Shown here in pieces: positions 44,251-52,287 of a stretch of 64,000 nt of DNA. The translations under genes and the position numbers were made by a program. The notes beneath the pieces are model-generated. The model was not told the DNA's origin. It ran no database searches and saw only the letters and a program-made list of their open reading frames with translations. Each line of letters starts with the position of its first letter. Within the stretch, counting starts at the first letter, position 1. The DNA comes from DASQUK01 sp963813485. GTDB lineage: Bacteria; Actinomycetota; Acidimicrobiia; Acidimicrobiales; VFJN01. Where the stretch lies: assembly GCA_963813485.1 (NCBI GenBank), contig CAWEZE010000020.1, forward strand, positions 62,001 through 126,000, read 5' to 3'.

Positions 44251-45393
44251 ATGTCACCGCCCGTTCCACCCCCGACCGACCGCGCCCTCGCGGCCCATGT
44301 CGAGAACGCTGACGCCACGTTGGTGGCGCGCGGCGCCCGTGCGCCCACGAGCGCGCTGTTGCGGGTGTCGGCATCCGATGCCCACCCACCGGGCGAGCTC
44401 GCCTGGTTTCCGATCGATCCGATCCATCCGCTCGACCTGCTGTTGGGCTTCGTCGCCCCGGTGCACTGGTGGGCCCTGGGCGTGTCGAGCTGTGGCCGGC
44501 AACATCCGATCGGTGGCGACGGCCGGATGGTGCGCAGCGCCGACTCGCCCGGCGTACGCGTCACCGCGCTCATCGACCGATCCGGAGGAGGCGCCGGGCT
44601 GCTCCGCCGGGGCGACGAGCTCACCGCCCTGCCGGGCCCGCCCGACGGCACGGTGGCCGACGCATGCCGGCGGGCGCTGGGCCTCGCGACCGCACCGCCG
44701 CCACCCACGACGGTCGGGCTGTGGACGCGCTGCTGGCTCGACCGCGTGGTCGACGCCCTCGCCCGGTCGGGCGGCGCCGGCGGCGGTCCGGGACCGCCCA
44801 CGTGGCGAGACCTGACGCGGCTCCACCCGGCGTCATCGGTTGCCGCCACGCGGTGGTCGGGTCTCGGCCTCGGTCCCGACGCGGACACCTTGGCCGACGC
44901 TACCCAGTCACTCGCCGACGCCTGGCCATGGTCCCGCCTGCGCGCCGATCCCGCCGTGGTCGACGTTCCCGGGCCCCTGCCCGACGCCCGCGTCATCGCC
45001 TGGATGGACGACGGCATGTGGGCCCGATGGTTGCTGGCGGCGTTCCCCGCCCTCGGCGACCTGGTCGACGCCGCGTGCAGCCTGCTGGCGCCCAACCTCG
45101 CCAGGGCGGCGAGGCAGGTCGTGCAGGCGTCGATCGGCAGGGCTGCCTCGCTGCCCCGCAGGAGGAGCCCACTTGATGCGCCCGGAGCGTGTTGCGAGGC
45201 ACATCGGAGCGTGCCAATGACCGCGAACAGTGGTGGGCCAATCACCCACAGCCGCGCTACGAGCGGGTTTTTCGGCTGGAGATCGGCACCGGTGCGGCAC
45301 GGAAGGGTCGCCACGATCTACGGTGACAACCGTCCTGGGGAACCGTCGACATCGCCGCTTGGGGGGCGGCTGGCACCAACACATGGCGCCTGA
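44251..45393 (+). CDS. Hypothetical protein, C-terminal end uncertain
   Basis: An Ala/Pro/Arg-rich product of up to 380 residues from ATG 44251. It has Trp- and Pro-rich patches such as ELAWFPIDPIHPLDLLLGF, VGLWTRCWLDRVVDALARS and VIAWMDDGMWARWLLAAFP, with no recognised motif or clear membrane segment. From about 45170 the translation looks non-coding (GWRSAPVRHGRVATIYGDN), a terminator-like CCGC...GCGG-TTTTT occurs near 45252-45270, and another frame at 45189-45326 reads DREQWWANHPQPRYERVFRL. The real end may be near 45175, with a frame change. Confidence 0.55.
   Translation: MSPPVPPPTDRALAAHVENADATLVARGARAPTSALLRVSASDAHPPGELAWFPIDPIHPLDLLLGFVAPVHWWALGVSSCGRQHPIGGDGRMVRSADSPGVRVTALIDRSGGGAGLLRRGDELTALPGPPDGTVADACRRALGLATAPPPPTTVGLWTRCWLDRVVDALARSGGAGGGPGPPTWRDLTRLHPASSVAATRWSGLGLGPDADTLADATQSLADAWPWSRLRADPAVVDVPGPLPDARVIAWMDDGMWARWLLAAFPALGDLVDAACSLLAPNLARAARQVVQASIGRAASLPRRRSPLDAPGACCEAHRSVPMTANSGGPITHSRATSGFFGWRSAPVRHGRVATIYGDNRPGEPSTSPLGGRLAPTHGA
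45189..45326 (+). CDS. Possible small 45-residue ORF
   Basis: A GTG-started frame containing DREQWWANHPQPRYERVFRL then EIGTGAARKGRHDLR. Its composition looks more coding than the overlapping end of the 44251 frame. It could instead be the true C terminus of that gene after a frameshift. No good ribosome site next to the GTG; AGGAGGAG lies about 20 bp upstream. Confidence 0.3.
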   Translation: MLRGTSERANDREQWWANHPQPRYERVFRLEIGTGAARKGRHDLR

Positions 45394-45534
45394 TGTTGCG
45401 AAAGCGTTGCGATAGTGACAAACTCCTTTCACCAACCGCATAGGTCGGCACACGCTGGGGCGCCCCTGGTTGCAGTTCCCACTCATCTTTCTCACGGCCC
45501 CGCCGCGCGCTTCGACAAAAGGAGTCCCCCCCTG

Positions 45535-46209
45535 ATGTCCGAGCGGACGGATCACCCTCCCAGTACCAACGACCAGACGGACACCCCGGAACCGGGTCGC
45601 ACGGTCCGGCGGGCCATCCTCGGCGGCGCGCTGGGCTTGGCGCTCCTGATCGGGCCCGTGGCCCTGGCCACGGTCGTCCTCCCCGACGGCAACGGCGACG
45701 ATCGTGTCGAGGCCGCCGGAGCCGACTCGGAGACGTCGCTCATCAATGCTCGGCACCGGTCGCTTCAGCTGGCCTACGCCAGGGATGACGCGTTCGGCAG
45801 CACCACCACCACCACGGCGCCTCCCACGACAACCACGACGGCGCCTCCCACGACAACCACCACCGAGCCACCGCCGCCGACGACCGAGGAGCCTCCGCCG
45901 CCCGAGGAGCCACCGCCGACCGAAGCACCGCCACCACCCGACAGCGGCGGCGGGCTCGGCGATCCCAACAGCTACGCCTCGTGGGACGCACTGGCGCAGT
46001 GCGAGTCGGGTGGCGACTGGCACATCAACACCGGCAACGGTTACTACGGCGGCCTGCAGTTCTCGCTCGGCTCCTGGCAAGGGGTCGGCGGCACGGGCTA
46101 CCCCCACGAGCACTCCCGCGAGACCCAGATCACGATGGGCCAGCGGCTCTACGCCTCGTCGGGCTGGGGCGCCTGGCCCACGTGCACCGCACAGCTCGGC
46201 TGGCGCTGA
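45535..46209 (+). CDS. Resuscitation-promoting-factor-like transglycosylase, secreted or anchored
   Basis: A 224-residue protein with AAAGGAG upstream of ATG 45535. A hydrophobic segment at about 28-46 (AILGGALGLALLIGPVALAT) anchors or exports it. A Thr/Pro/Glu linker (three TTTTT-type blocks, then PPPPEEPPP) leads to a C-terminal Rpf/transglycosylase-like domain of about 75 residues: SYASWDALAQCESGGDWHIN, NGYYGGLQFSLGSWQGVGG and WPTCTAQLGWR, with the catalytic Glu in CESGGDW and a Cys pair. It should cut peptidoglycan. The upstream 140 bp leader holds no gene; a strong terminator follows. Confidence 0.9.
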   Translation: MSERTDHPPSTNDQTDTPEPGRTVRRAILGGALGLALLIGPVALATVVLPDGNGDDRVEAAGADSETSLINARHRSLQLAYARDDAFGSTTTTTAPPTTTTTAPPTTTTTEPPPPTTEEPPPPEEPPPTEAPPPPDSGGGLGDPNSYASWDALAQCESGGDWHINTGNGYYGGLQFSLGSWQGVGGTGYPHEHSRETQITMGQRLYASSGWGAWPTCTAQLGWR

Positions 46210-46240
46210 CATCGGCACCTAGCCACCCAATCTGGGGGCA

Positions 46241-46279
46241 GACGAAGGCGGCGCCCGCTGGGGTTGCGCCGCCTTCGTC
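46241..46279. terminator. Perfect 14-bp hairpin, bidirectional terminator
   Basis: GACGAAGGCGGCGC (46241-46254) and GCGCCGCCTTCGTC (46266-46279) pair perfectly around an 11-nt loop. It sits between the convergent ends of the Rpf-like gene and the methyltransferase, so it can end both transcripts; no long T run is present. Confidence 0.85.
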
Positions 46280-46289
46280 GCGTCCGGTC

Positions 46290-47147
46290 TCAGATGGCGG
46301 CCGGCGACCCCACCCGGGGCCCCGCGCAGACGAAGACTCCGGTCTCCTTGCTGACGCGCATCCGCCCACCACCGGCGGCGAACCGGCGGTGGACCGCGTC
46401 GGCGACACGGCGACGGTCTTCGTGGCTGGCGTCCTCCACCGGCGGCGTTGACGCAAGGAACGCCAGCACGTCATCGGGATCGGTGCAGTCGAGCCAGTCG
46501 TCGTAGTGCCGCCACTCGACGCCGGCGAAGCAGCCCCGCAGGATGGGCTCGCCCACCTCGATGCCGAACGTGTCGACGGTGGGGAGAACCCCCGGCCCCC
46601 CGAACACTTCGGCGCGGATCTCGGCCAGTTCCCGCAAGTGGGTAGCGCCCACAGTGCCTGCGATCAGCACGCCGTCGGGCCGCACCACCCGTGCCAGCTC
46701 GGCGACCGCCAAGCGGGGATCTGGGACGTGGTACAGCATGTGGTTGGCGACCGCGATGTCGAAGCTGTCGGCCGCGAACGGCAGGGCTTGGGCGTCCGCG
46801 ATGCGACCGTCGACCCGCCGGTGCCGCCCCAGGCCGGCGACCCGCCCCACCGCCTCGGCAACCATGCCGGGCGACAGATCGGTGAGGGTCAGGTGGAGCC
46901 CGCCGGGCAGATGCGCCGATGCTTCCGCCCACAGCCAACCGGCACCGCAGCCGACCTCCAGCACCCGGGCCCCGACCGGCCAGTCGATCTGCGTCGCCAC
47001 CCACGGGAACCAGGCGGTCCGAGCCGTGCCGTACTTGACGTGGAGGCTCGCACGGGCGGCCAGGCGCGTGCTGTCGCGGTATTGCACGTCCCGGAGGTAG
47101 GCCTGGTCGCCGCCCGCGAAGGCGTCGAGTCCCGGTGTTGCCCCCAT
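46290..47147 (-). CDS. Class I SAM-dependent methyltransferase
   Basis: A 285-residue methyltransferase with motif I ARVLEVGCGAGWLWAEASAH (about 59-78), TLTDLSPGMVAEAVGRVAG, then ADAQALPFAADSFDIAVANH and LYHVPDPRLAVAELARVVRP (motifs II-III of UbiE/COQ5-like enzymes). The C terminus is a cap ending ETGVFVCAGPRVGSPAAI. It starts at ATG 47147, 18 bp after the stop of the 152-residue gene, so the two are probably co-transcribed. Substrate unknown. Confidence 0.9.
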   Translation of the reverse strand: MGATPGLDAFAGGDQAYLRDVQYRDSTRLAARASLHVKYGTARTAWFPWVATQIDWPVGARVLEVGCGAGWLWAEASAHLPGGLHLTLTDLSPGMVAEAVGRVAGLGRHRRVDGRIADAQALPFAADSFDIAVANHMLYHVPDPRLAVAELARVVRPDGVLIAGTVGATHLRELAEIRAEVFGGPGVLPTVDTFGIEVGEPILRGCFAGVEWRHYDDWLDCTDPDDVLAFLASTPPVEDASHEDRRRVADAVHRRFAAGGGRMRVSKETGVFVCAGPRVGSPAAI

Positions 47148-47165
47148 CGCGGGCGACGTTAGCGA

Positions 47166-47624
47166 CTATTGCGCGCCGAGGGTCGAGACGATCTCCTCGG
47201 TGACATCGGCCTCGGTGCGCTCGAGGCTGATGGCAACGATCCGGACGATGGACAGCAGCGCGAGCCACGCCCCGAACAGCGCCCGCTCCGCCCCCAGGTC
47301 GGCCACGACGGGATCCGCTGCGGGCCGGATCCCGCCCGCCGTCGCCGCCGCCGCCGTCATCATCCGCGCCAGCACGTCGACGCTGTCGGGGGCCACGGCG
47401 CCGTCGACCGCCATGCGTTCGAGTAGCTCGTCGAGATCGAACGCATCGTCGGTCTCGGCCACCATCCGCCGCAGAGCCACGGCAGCGGCGTCGAGCAGTC
47501 CGCCTGCGACCGCCTCGGGGCCGAGCTCGCCTACCGCGTCGCGCAGCGTCAGCGCCGCCTGGCCAGGCTCGTGCTCGAACACTTGCACCTCGAGCGCCTC
47601 GCGGACGACGGCTTCCACCTCCAT
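47166..47624 (-). CDS. Hypothetical helical protein
   Basis: A 152-residue protein starting MEVEAVVREALEVQVFEHEP, rich in Ala, Leu, Glu and Asp, predicted helical throughout (GGLLDAAAVALRRMVAETDD, LFGAWLALLSIVRIVAISLE). One moderately hydrophobic stretch near 120-135 may pack in a core rather than cross a membrane. I do not recognise it. The frame upstream of 47624 reads Arg/Gly-rich non-coding sequence in this frame but coding-like in another (next entry). Confidence 0.6.
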   Translation of the reverse strand: MEVEAVVREALEVQVFEHEPGQAALTLRDAVGELGPEAVAGGLLDAAAVALRRMVAETDDAFDLDELLERMAVDGAVAPDSVDVLARMMTAAAATAGGIRPAADPVVADLGAERALFGAWLALLSIVRIVAISLERTEADVTEEIVSTLGAQ

Positions 47625-47635
47625 ACCGGCGCAGC

Positions 47636-47798
47636 CTAGGGCCCCACCGGGGGCACCTCGATGAAGACCCCGACCGCGCTGTCGGGAAGCACCGCGGACC
47701 GCAGCAGCGCCTCGACCCGGTCCTCGTCGACTGGCCCCTCGTCGGCCAGCAAGGCCTCGAGCTCGTTGCTCGCCTCGTTCGACGCTCGGTCCGTCAGT
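47636..47798 (-). pseudogene. C-terminal remnant of an unidentified gene next to the duplication edge
   Basis: The frame ending at TAG 47636-47638 reads TDRASNEASNELEALLADEG then PVDEDRVEALLRSAVLPDSA and VGVFIEVPPVGP. Its composition is strongly coding-like. It has an in-frame stop just upstream (about 47799) and no start codon, so only about 54 residues remain. The left boundary of the 4.3-kb duplicated unit is only about 80 bp further on, and the break probably dates from a rearrangement there. Confidence 0.5.
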
Positions 47799-47988
47799 CA
47801 GTCCTGCCTCGACTGCGACACCCGCCGCCGCCACAGCACGACGACCGCCAGAGCGACGGTCTCGCCCGGCGCGGGGCCTCGTCGCCAGCGTCCGGACGAG
47901 CCGTCTCGTCCGAGACCGCCGGCCGATCGCGCTCGACCTCGACGACCCCCGGCGCCGGGTCGAGGGTAGTCGTGCCTACGGTGGAGGG

Positions 47989-48462
47989 ATGCCGAAGCAA
48001 CCTCTGATCGTCGAGTTCCGCGAGGACCGGCGTGACGCGGTGATCGACCGCATGGCGGAAATGGCGTCGGCGCAGGGCGGCTGGCTGAACCTGACCCCGG
48101 GGCTCGACATGGACGTGCCCCCGCCGGACCGCACCCCGCTCGCCTCGCTGCTGGGCAGCCGCGGCCCGACCGTGCCCATGGGCACCTGGACCCCGCCGCA
48201 CGGGCGCGAGCCGGCGACGGCCGGCATCGTGCATCCCGAGGGTCCCAAGGCGGTGCGGCTGCTGGACGAGCGGGGGACGCCGGTCCCGGCCGGTTGGCGG
48301 GTGCTCCAGGACCATCCCAAGCGGGGCCTGGTGGTGGCGATCGCGGGTGGTTCGGGGCGCGACGAGCTCGACCGGGCCCTCGGGTGGCTTGTCGTCGCCA
48401 CCGGTGCGCTCTGCCGCTGGCCGCGCACCGGCGAGTGGCGGGCGCTGTGCTACCTGCCCTGA
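47989..48462 (+). CDS. Hypothetical protein, duplicated unit copy 1
   Basis: A 157-residue protein starting MPKQPLIVEFREDRRDAVID. It contains GWLNLTPGLDMDVPPPDRTP and a C-terminal VVAIAGGSGRDELDRALGWL then VVATGALCRWPRTGEWRALC. No membrane segment or familiar motif. The amino-acid sequence is identical in the second copy although the DNA differs at several silent sites, which argues that it is a real gene under selection. It converges on the ligase gene. Confidence 0.7.
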   Translation: MPKQPLIVEFREDRRDAVIDRMAEMASAQGGWLNLTPGLDMDVPPPDRTPLASLLGSRGPTVPMGTWTPPHGREPATAGIVHPEGPKAVRLLDERGTPVPAGWRVLQDHPKRGLVVAIAGGSGRDELDRALGWLVVATGALCRWPRTGEWRALCYLP

Positions 48463-48515
48463 CGCTCAGCGACCAACGAATGCGGTCGTTCGGGCCGTCC
48501 GTGGCGACCCTGAGA

Positions 48516-50129
48516 TCAGCGGCCGACGGCCTTTTCTGCGGTGTCGCGCGCCCAGCGGTAGTCGGCCTTGCCGGACGGCGACCGCACGATGCGCTCGACG
48601 AGCACGAGGTGCTTGGGCGCCTTGTAGCCCGCCAGCGATGCCTTGCAGTGGGCCGCCAGCTCCGGGAGGGTCGGCTCTCCGCCTGGCGCCGCCTGCACCA
48701 CCGCAGTGACGGCGCTTCCCCAGCGTTCGTCGGGCACGCCCACGACCACGCAGTCGTAGATGCTCGCATGGGCCTTGAGCGCCGCCTCCACCTCCTCGGG
48801 GAAGACCTTTTCACCGCCGGTGTTGATCGAGACCGATCCCCGGCCCCGCAGCTCGATCGATCCGTCGGCCGTCACCGTGGCGACGTCGCCGGTGGCCAGC
48901 CAGCGTTGACCGTCGCGCTCGACGAACGTGGCCGCCGTCTTGTCGGGGTCGTTGTAGTAGCCGAGCGGCAGGTGTCCCCCCGCCAGCACGTGGCCCACCA
49001 CGCCGGACCCGGGTATCACCTCGTGGCCGTCGTCGTCGACCACGATCGTGGGCTTGGCCGGAGCGTTGAACCGCACCGGGCTGTCACCCGCCGGCCGGTT
49101 CTTGGCCGACACCCGCATGGACACCTGGGTGCCGGCCTCCGACGAGCCGAAGCCGTCGGCCAGCCCCACGTGCGCGGGCAGCGTGGCGAACACCCGCTCG
49201 CGGGTGGACGGTGACATGGGTGCCCCGCCGTTGGAGAACGTGTACAGCGACGTGACGTCGTAGCCGCCGGCCCGGTCCCACGCGTCGAGCAACGGCCGGG
49301 CCACGGCGTCGCCCACCACCGTGAGCCCGTTCACCTTCTCGCGCTCGACGGTCCGCCACACGTCGTCGGGGTCGAGGGACCCCGGCATCAGCACCACCTT
49401 GCTCCCCGAGAACAGCCATCCCAGCGACGTCCACTGCGCGGCGGCGTGCATCATCGGGGCGATCGGCAGGAAGCAGATCGGGTGCTCGGCGATGCGCCCG
49501 GGAAGCTCGTCGGGGCGCTCGACGACACCGAACAGGCGCATGGGGTCGCCGCCGCCGATGCAGGCGTAGAAGGCGTCGACGTGGCGCCAGACGACGCCCT
49601 TCGGCATCCCGGTCGTCCCACCCGTGTAGATGATGTAGTGGTCGTCGTCGGACCGGGCGATGGCCGGGCGGTCGTCCGCGGCGGCGGCCAGGGCGGCGTC
49701 GTACTCGTCGCCGGTCACCAACGTGAAGCGCACCGCAGGCAGGTTGCCCGAGCCCACCACCGCGTGCACGGTGGGCGCCAGCGACGGCTGGGTGATCACG
49801 GCCGCGGAGTCGCTGTTGTCCAGCAGGTAGCGGAGCTCGTCGGCGACGTACCGGTGGTTGACGTTGATGGGAACGGCCCGCAGGGTGAAGGCCGCCAGCA
49901 TCGCCTCGAGGTACTCGGGGCAGTTCTCGAGGTAGAGGGCTACGTGGTCGCCATGACCGATCCCCTGGCCCGCCAGGTGGTTGGCCAGGCGCCGGACCCG
50001 GTCGTCGAGCTGGGCATAGGTGCGGCGCTGGTCGCCGACCACCAGCGCCTCCCGATCGGGGACGGCATCGGCGGCCATCTCCCAAATGCTCGCGAAGTTG
50101 AAGTTGGCGGGCACTGACGTGGGCTTCAT
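48516..50129 (-). CDS. AMP-dependent acyl-CoA ligase, duplicated unit copy 1
   Basis: A 537-residue ANL ligase. Motif A3 IIYTGGTTGMPKGVVWRH is near 170, SLYTFSNGGAPMS near 305, A5 GLADGFGSSEAGTQ, A7 WLATGDVATVTADGSIELRG and the C-terminal Lys in RSPSGKADYRW. The GGxSINTGGEKVFPEEVE hinge region is typical of fatty-acid and steroid acyl-CoA ligases such as FadD3/FadD17-type proteins. ATG 50129 (MKPTSVPANFNFASIWEMAA) is preferred to a longer start at 50225. The upstream 216 bp, to the LLM gene, has no gene. It differs from copy 2 at two residues (His/Asp in the APTV-x-AVV stretch and Glu/Ala in GG-x-PTLP). Confidence 0.93.
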   Translation of the reverse strand: MKPTSVPANFNFASIWEMAADAVPDREALVVGDQRRTYAQLDDRVRRLANHLAGQGIGHGDHVALYLENCPEYLEAMLAAFTLRAVPINVNHRYVADELRYLLDNSDSAAVITQPSLAPTVHAVVGSGNLPAVRFTLVTGDEYDAALAAAADDRPAIARSDDDHYIIYTGGTTGMPKGVVWRHVDAFYACIGGGDPMRLFGVVERPDELPGRIAEHPICFLPIAPMMHAAAQWTSLGWLFSGSKVVLMPGSLDPDDVWRTVEREKVNGLTVVGDAVARPLLDAWDRAGGYDVTSLYTFSNGGAPMSPSTRERVFATLPAHVGLADGFGSSEAGTQVSMRVSAKNRPAGDSPVRFNAPAKPTIVVDDDGHEVIPGSGVVGHVLAGGHLPLGYYNDPDKTAATFVERDGQRWLATGDVATVTADGSIELRGRGSVSINTGGEKVFPEEVEAALKAHASIYDCVVVGVPDERWGSAVTAVVQAAPGGEPTLPELAAHCKASLAGYKAPKHLVLVERIVRSPSGKADYRWARDTAEKAVGR

Positions 50130-50345
50130 GCCACTGACCTGGGGTCCCTCACGCTGTCGGTGTCCATTCCGTCCGTGCGTTCCCGACAGATGACTGGAAC
50201 GAAGGACCGAACATCCGCCGGACATCCAACCGGCAGCGCGCCCGAGGCTACCCCCTTGCCCCTGCGCCTGGCCCCTTCGGCTGATGCTCCGCTGCGCCGT
50301 TCAGGGAGCCGGAACGCTCGGATGAGAACAGCGGGGCCTCGGCCA
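50130..50345. other. Spacer between LLM and ligase genes (copy 1)
   Basis: No gene or strong hairpin seen. It may hold the ligase promoter on the reverse strand. The same spacer at 54428-54643 in copy 2 carries a few base changes. Confidence 0.4.
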
Positions 50346-51479
50346 TCACGCGGACGACGAGGCGGATGCCGCTCGTCGATACCGCGTGGTCGAGTGCTCC
50401 GGGTCGTCGTCGAACTGGGGGATGACCTCACGCCCGAACAACTCCATGGAGCCGACGACGACCTCGGTGGGAAGCGTGTTGGTGGTTGGGCTGAACGTGA
50501 GCTGGTCGAAGCCCATGTCGACCCAGCGCTGGACCGAGCGCGCACAGTCGTCGGGGTCGCCGACGGCGATGTACCCCTCGGCCGACAACCGCTCGACCGC
50601 CTCGGGGCTGGGCTCCGGGATCTTCTCCGGCCACGGCGGCAGGTGCTTCGGCCGTGGGACGTTGTCGAGCCAGTGATACGCGAGTGACGAGTAGTAGTTC
50701 ATGCCCATGGTCGAGGCGACCTCGAAGGCCTTGCGACGGTCCTCCATGCACAACATGTTGGTCACGCCCATGAGGTTGTCGTTGACGTAGTCGCCGACCG
50801 GGGTGGCGCCGCCGATGGCTGCCTTGTAGGCCTCGACCAGCGGTCGCATGTCGGTGGGCCGGCCGATGGCGAAGCAGAACACGCCGAGACCCAGCTCGCC
50901 GGCCTCGGTGAACGTGCCGGGACTGCCACCCGCCACCCACATGGCCGGGTGCAGCGGGCCGTAGGGCTTGGGAAAGACCTTGCGCTCCGGCATGCGAAAG
51001 AACTCGCCCTCGTGGCTGTACGGCGCGTTCTTCCACATCTTCGGTATCTCGTGGATGGCCTCCCGCCACATCGCCTTGGTGATGTCGACGCTCGGAATAT
51101 CGAAGCCGAGCACCTCGGTGCTCGACGATCCTCGCCCGGTGCCGAACTCGAAGCGGTTGTTGGTCAGGTGGTCGAGCAACGCCACGTTCTCGGCCACCCG
51201 CTGCGGCTTGTTGACCGGTGGCGTGATGTTGAAGATCGCCGAACCGAGGTGGACACGCTCGGTCTGCCCGGCGCAATAGCCGAGGAAGGCCTCGGGCCCG
51301 GGCATGTGGCTGTACTCGTCGAGGAAGTGGTGTTGTGGGCACCACACGTACTTGAAGGCGTTGCGGTCGGCCGCCCGGGCGATCTCGACGTTGCGGAAGA
51401 TGCGCTTGTGCTCTGCGTTGGCATCCTGGTCGCGCTCGAACTGCGGCACGAACAGCTGGGCAAAGACGCCGAACTCCAT
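50346..51479 (-). CDS. LLM-class (luciferase-like, probably F420- or FMN-dependent) oxidoreductase, copy 1
   Basis: A 377-residue bacterial-luciferase-fold protein. It starts MEFGVFAQLFVPQFERDQDA; FKYVWCPQHHFLDEYSHMPG is the substrate/cofactor end, NRFEFGTGRGSSSTEVLGF the phosphate-binding loop region, and PAMWVAGGSPGTFTEAGELG and YIAVGDPDDCARSVQRWVDM complete the family pattern. Such enzymes oxidise or reduce alcohols, ketones or imines with F420 or act as flavin monooxygenases. It lies between Tag and the ligase, all reading left. The Ala/Ser tail is not conserved-looking. Confidence 0.9.
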   Translation of the reverse strand: MEFGVFAQLFVPQFERDQDANAEHKRIFRNVEIARAADRNAFKYVWCPQHHFLDEYSHMPGPEAFLGYCAGQTERVHLGSAIFNITPPVNKPQRVAENVALLDHLTNNRFEFGTGRGSSSTEVLGFDIPSVDITKAMWREAIHEIPKMWKNAPYSHEGEFFRMPERKVFPKPYGPLHPAMWVAGGSPGTFTEAGELGLGVFCFAIGRPTDMRPLVEAYKAAIGGATPVGDYVNDNLMGVTNMLCMEDRRKAFEVASTMGMNYYSSLAYHWLDNVPRPKHLPPWPEKIPEPSPEAVERLSAEGYIAVGDPDDCARSVQRWVDMGFDQLTFSPTTNTLPTEVVVGSMELFGREVIPQFDDDPEHSTTRYRRAASASSSA

Positions 51480-51500
51480 CGGCGCAGAGTAGAACGTGTT

Positions 51501-52118
51501 CTAGTTTTCGGCAAGCACGTCGACCCAACAGCCTTCGAGGTGGTCGTCGACCACGCCGCCGGCCTGCATCAGCGAGTACGCGACCGTAGGGCCGACGAAG
51601 CGGAAGCCCCGCTGGCGCAGGTCCTTCGCCAGCGCCGAGGACGACGGCGTAGTGCTGGGCATGTCGGCGAACGCCCGGAAGCGGCCGGGCGGGCGCTCGT
51701 CGGCGCCGGGCGCGTGCGAGAACACCAGGTCCACCAGCGACCCGCCCTGCTCGTGTAGCGCCACGACCGCCCGGGCGTTGGCGACGGTGGCCTCCACCTT
51801 GGCCCGATTGCGGACGATGCGCTGGTCGGCAAGGAGCCGTGCCACGTCGTCGTCGCCGTAGGCGGCCACGACGTCGGGCTCGAAGCCGTCGAACGCCTCA
51901 CGGAACCCGGGACGCTTTCGGAGGATGATCAGCCACGAAAGCCCGGATTGGAACGCCTCGAGGGACATGAGCTCGAACAGGGCCCGCTCGTCGCGCAGTG
52001 GCCGGCCCCACTCGTAGTCGTGGTAGTCGATGTAGAGAGGGTCGCTGGTGCCCCAGCCGCAGCGCTGCTTGCCGTCGTCGCCTATTCGAAGGTCGTTGCT
52101 GTTGGTGATATCCGTCAT
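51501..52118 (-). CDS. tag: DNA-3-methyladenine glycosylase I, copy 1
   Basis: A 205-residue Tag enzyme. The zinc site is visible: Cys in QRCGWGTSDPLYIDYH, His in DYHDYEWGRPLRDERALFEL, and the C-terminal VDDHLEGCWVDVL. The catalytic pocket region LMSLEAFQSGLSWLIILRKR is intact. It removes 3-methyladenine from alkylated DNA. The start could be ATG 52118 (MTDITNSNDLRI) or ATG 52148; neither has a good ribosome site. It is upstream of LLM and ligase genes. One residue differs from copy 2 (His/Asn in VVAL-x-EQGG). Confidence 0.93.
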   Translation of the reverse strand: MTDITNSNDLRIGDDGKQRCGWGTSDPLYIDYHDYEWGRPLRDERALFELMSLEAFQSGLSWLIILRKRPGFREAFDGFEPDVVAAYGDDDVARLLADQRIVRNRAKVEATVANARAVVALHEQGGSLVDLVFSHAPGADERPPGRFRAFADMPSTTPSSSALAKDLRQRGFRFVGPTVAYSLMQAGGVVDDHLEGCWVDVLAEN

Positions 52119-52287
52119 GCATCGGAGACTAACGAGGGGGTCCGACATTTAAGGAGAGCCGGGTGGTCACCCCCGGGCCGTCGCCAGCGTCCGGACGAGC
52201 CGTCTCGTCCGAGACCGCCGGCCGATCGCGCTCGACCTCGACGAGCCCCGGCACCGGGTCGAGGGTAGTCGTGCCTACGGTGGAGGG

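Larger units (their letters stand above)
47881..52178. repeat. Tandem duplication, copy 1 (about 4.3 kb)
   Basis: Homology between the copies starts at GTCGCCAGCGTCCGGACGAG (47881 and 52180) and ends at CACCCCCGGGC (52178 and 56476), an offset of 4298-4299 bp. The copies are head to tail with one base or less between. Each holds four genes. Differences are scattered single bases, mostly silent; few are indels. Confidence 0.95.

Noticed and set aside
45394..45534. c-di-AMP (ydaO-type) riboswitch in front of the Rpf-like gene
   Set aside because: Such riboswitches often precede rpf-type genes, but I could not match the conserved core sequence or pairings by eye.
47872..47988. Reverse-strand frames spanning the start of the duplicated unit
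   Set aside because: Arg/Pro-rich translation that differs in frame and length between the two copies while the forward 157-residue protein is identical in both.
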